From: Emticicia agri
Lineage (GTDB): Bacteria; Bacteroidota; Bacteroidia; Cytophagales; Spirosomataceae
Reading direction: 5' to 3'
Assembly: GCF_004168285.1 (NCBI RefSeq)
Contig: NZ_SEWF01000001.1
Location: forward strand, 62,001 to 126,000
Length of the DNA: 64,000 bases
Shown: positions 62,055 through 64,000 of the stretch, in pieces
Numbering within the stretch: the first letter of the stretch is position 1
How the letters are laid out: every line of letters starts with the position of its first letter
Translations under genes and position numbers: made by a program
The notes under the pieces: model-generated
Databases searched by the model: none
What the model was told of the DNA's origin: nothing
The model's input: the letters and a program-made list of their open reading frames with translations, nothing else

Positions 62055-64000
62055 ACCCTCATAATGGCTTCTTCCATGTTATACAATAACTGAATTGTTT
62101 GCATCAAGGCTGCTGCTGACGCTTTATCTTTTATAGGCTCGTGCTTGTATTCGCCTATATTCAAAAGTTTTTCGGCTCTTTTAGGGTCTTTTTTCAGCAA
62201 GCCTGATTCATGGGCAAAATACTGCCTGATAACCTCCATTTCTTTTTCTTTAGGCTTACGGCAAAGCACCATTCTGAATGCCTTTTCCAGTTTCTCATCA
62301 ATCGAGCCTTTTTCAAGAGTCAGGTTCTCGGCCAATACCCTTGAGCCCTCAATCATCTGCGGGTCGTTCATCATCACTAATGCCTGTAAAGGGGTATTGG
62401 TTCGTACCCGTTGTACCTCGCACTGGTCACGGTTACTGGCATCAAAAATAAGCATGGTCGGAGGTGGAACCGTACGCTTGATAAATACATACATTCCCCT
62501 ACGATACAGGTCAGACTCATGGTCTTGCACATATCTCGACAAACTACCTCTACCCGAAGTAGCTACCTCCCACAAGCCTTTAGGCTGATAAGGTTTAATG
62601 CTTGGGCCACCTATTTCATCGTTCATAATACCACTACTCGATAAAACATAATCACGTACGTTTTCGGCAAGTAAGCGAATGCGTGAAGCACGGGCAAGAA
62701 AGATATTATCAGGGTCAGTTTTCAGGTGTTTATCAGTAATGGTTGATGATTGTCTGTAAGTAGCAGACATTACTATCTGTTTTACCAGGCGTCTTATATT
62801 CCAGCCTTTTTCTCTGAAATCTACTGCTAACCAATCTAATAACTGAGGATGTGAAGGGAGTTCGCCCTGCATGCCAAAATCGCCCAATGTTTTTACAATA
62901 CCTCTCCCAAAGAACTGTGCCCATATCCGATTCACATACACTCTTGAGGTTAGTGGATTTTTAGCATCCAGAAGCCACTTAACTAATCCTAAACGACCTC
63001 TGCCATATCTGGTAGTATCATAACTCAGAATACTCTTTGGTAATCCAAAAGTTACCGAATCTCCATGTGCATCATAGTTCCCTCTGTTCAGTACATATGT
63101 CGTACGTACCTTTGTGGTATCTTTCATCACCATTACCATTACTTTAGCCGTATCTTTCTTATTGATAAACTTCAGTAAAGACTTCACATCGGCATCTGTA
63201 ATAGCCATATTCGGCGGGTCAGCATAAGAAGCATCAATCGTTCCGAATAAGCCCTTTTCAGGCACCTGATTAAAGAACGCAAAAGTACTGTAATAATCTT
63301 TCTGAGAAATAGGGTCATACTTATGGTCGTGGCACTTGGCACATTCAAAGGTCAGCGACAGAAAAGATTTACCAAAGGTATTGGTACGGTCGGTTACATA
63401 TTCAACCCTGTATTCCTCATCTATTACCCCACCCTCTTGTGTAATTTTATGATTACGGTTAAAACCTGTTGCCAGTAACATTTCTTTAGAGGGCTTTCCA
63501 CTACCGTCAGGATTGGGCAGTAAGTCTCCGGCCAATTGCCAGCTTAGAAATTTACTATAGGGATAGTTTTCGTTATAGGCATGAATTACCCAGTCTCTCC
63601 AGGGCCACATGGTACGCAAGCCATCGTCCTGATACCCATGTGAGTCAGCATAACGGGCTACATCTAACCAGTAGGTAGCCATTTTTTCTCCGTAGTGCTT
63701 ATTTTTCAACAATTCATCTACAATTTTTTCATACGCATCAGGCGAAGTATCTTTCAGGAATCTTTCCTGCATTTCAACAGTAGGTGGTAATCCTGTCAGG
63801 TCAAGACTTACTCTCTTTAACAATTGTTCTTTCTCTGCTTCTTCATTGGGTTTAAGACCTTTTTCACGCATTTTGTCATACACAAAATTGTCAATTTCGT
63901 TTACCACCCAATCTTCGTCTGCCTTCGGTACATTTGTTTTTTTAGGCTCAATAAATGCCCAGTGTGCCTTGTATTTAGCACCCTGTTTTATCCACTTTTC
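62051..64000 (-). CDS. DUF1549/DUF1553 planctomycete-type cytochrome (5' end cut by window edge)
   Basis: About 650 residues are visible and the frame stays open to the right edge. The first visible residues (WIKQGAKYKAHWAFIEPKK) match the end of a cytochrome c domain and the linker of this family, so the start lies outside the window; a GTG at 63907 within the frame is not a real start. DUF1549 motifs (RVSLDLTGLPPTVEM, WLDVARYADSHGYQDDG) with a CAKCHDHKYDP haem site, then DUF1553 (NPLTSRVYVNRIWAQFFGRG, LGDFGMQGELPSHPQLLDW). It is first of a probable four-gene minus-strand operon. Confidence 0.94.
   Translation of the reverse strand, partial: EKWIKQGAKYKAHWAFIEPKKTNVPKADEDWVVNEIDNFVYDKMREKGLKPNEEAEKEQLLKRVSLDLTGLPPTVEMQERFLKDTSPDAYEKIVDELLKNKHYGEKMATYWLDVARYADSHGYQDDGLRTMWPWRDWVIHAYNENYPYSKFLSWQLAGDLLPNPDGSGKPSKEMLLATGFNRNHKITQEGGVIDEEYRVEYVTDRTNTFGKSFLSLTFECAKCHDHKYDPISQKDYYSTFAFFNQVPEKGLFGTIDASYADPPNMAITDADVKSLLKFINKKDTAKVMVMVMKDTTKVRTTYVLNRGNYDAHGDSVTFGLPKSILSYDTTRYGRGRLGLVKWLLDAKNPLTSRVYVNRIWAQFFGRGIVKTLGDFGMQGELPSHPQLLDWLAVDFREKGWNIRRLVKQIVMSATYRQSSTITDKHLKTDPDNIFLARASRIRLLAENVRDYVLSSSGIMNDEIGGPSIKPYQPKGLWEVATSGRGSLSRYVQDHESDLYRRGMYVFIKRTVPPPTMLIFDASNRDQCEVQRVRTNTPLQALVMMNDPQMIEGSRVLAENLTLEKGSIDEKLEKAFRMVLCRKPKEKEMEVIRQYFAHESGLLKKDPKRAEKLLNIGEYKHEPIKDKASAAALMQTIQLLYNMEEAIMRV

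Noticed and set aside
63905-64000. A GTG start of the DUF1553 gene at 63907
   Set aside because: The upstream codons continue the family pattern (WIKQGAKYKAHWAFIEPKK), so the start lies beyond the window.
1-64000. tRNA, rRNA, prophage, plasmid origin or attachment sites
   Set aside because: None was seen on either strand on inspection. A covariance-model search could still find a small RNA that I missed.

Overview
The window looks like chromosome from a member of the Bacteroidetes, most likely the order Cytophagales (inference). Supporting signs: low G+C, TTTG/TAnnTTTG promoters in front of several genes, almost no Shine-Dalgarno sequences, DUF4136 lipoproteins, a LytS/LytR pair, a 29-residue COX24-type ribosomal protein, and planctomycete-type DUF1501/DUF1553 genes. 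I saw no rRNA, tRNA, prophage, insertion sequence with a transposase, or CRISPR array.

Region 1 (1-32000) is one exporter locus. A membrane-fusion adaptor (29019-30269), one LolD/MacB-type ATPase (28285-28962) and nine MacB/FtsX-type permeases of about 800 residues lie head to tail on the minus strand. A tenth permease, cut by the left edge, lies beyond a divergent operon of a membrane protein, a LytS-type kinase and a LytTR regulator (1955-4576). A sigma-54 activator of the AtoC/NtrC type (30639-31991) is divergent from the adaptor. Three leftward promoters (before the adaptor, before the permease starting at 7751, and before the edge permease) have the same architecture: a -24 TGGCAY element, GG-N10-GA spacing, and two 16-bp palindromes of the type TGTCCGTTTTCGGACA centred near -88 and -109. 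This is read as a local regulon, probably of the activator. I rate it the most interesting signal here.

Region 2 (32000-48500) is mostly housekeeping: a NimA-like flavoprotein with a divergent MocR regulator, a YffB/Spx-like protein, two tandem DUF4136 lipoproteins, aroB, an ECF sigma factor with an overlapping small ORF, an outer-membrane protein, a YjjG-type nucleotidase, a thioredoxin-like ferredoxin, aroE with a DedA protein, phosphosulfolactate synthase, a pseudouridine synthase with a long repetitive basic tail, pyrophosphatase, and a sugar-dehydrogenase-like secreted protein.

Region 3 (48469-55659) holds genes of DNA and RNA metabolism: uvrB, ssb, mutY, an HU protein, a TPR protein, the COX24-type mini-gene and RNase G.

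Region 4 (55700-64000) is a secreted degradative-looking set: a DUF2264 protein, a phosphotriesterase-family hydrolase, a membrane cytochrome c with LRR and chitobiase-C-like segments, a DUF1501 protein and a DUF1549/DUF1553 cytochrome cut by the right edge.

Across the window many spacers are filled by palindromic elements of several families (at 3654, 7753, 10413, 12877, 15436, 20447, 22989, 25571, 31994, 37230, 41626, 58043 and 61873). Their ends often touch or overlap start and stop codons.
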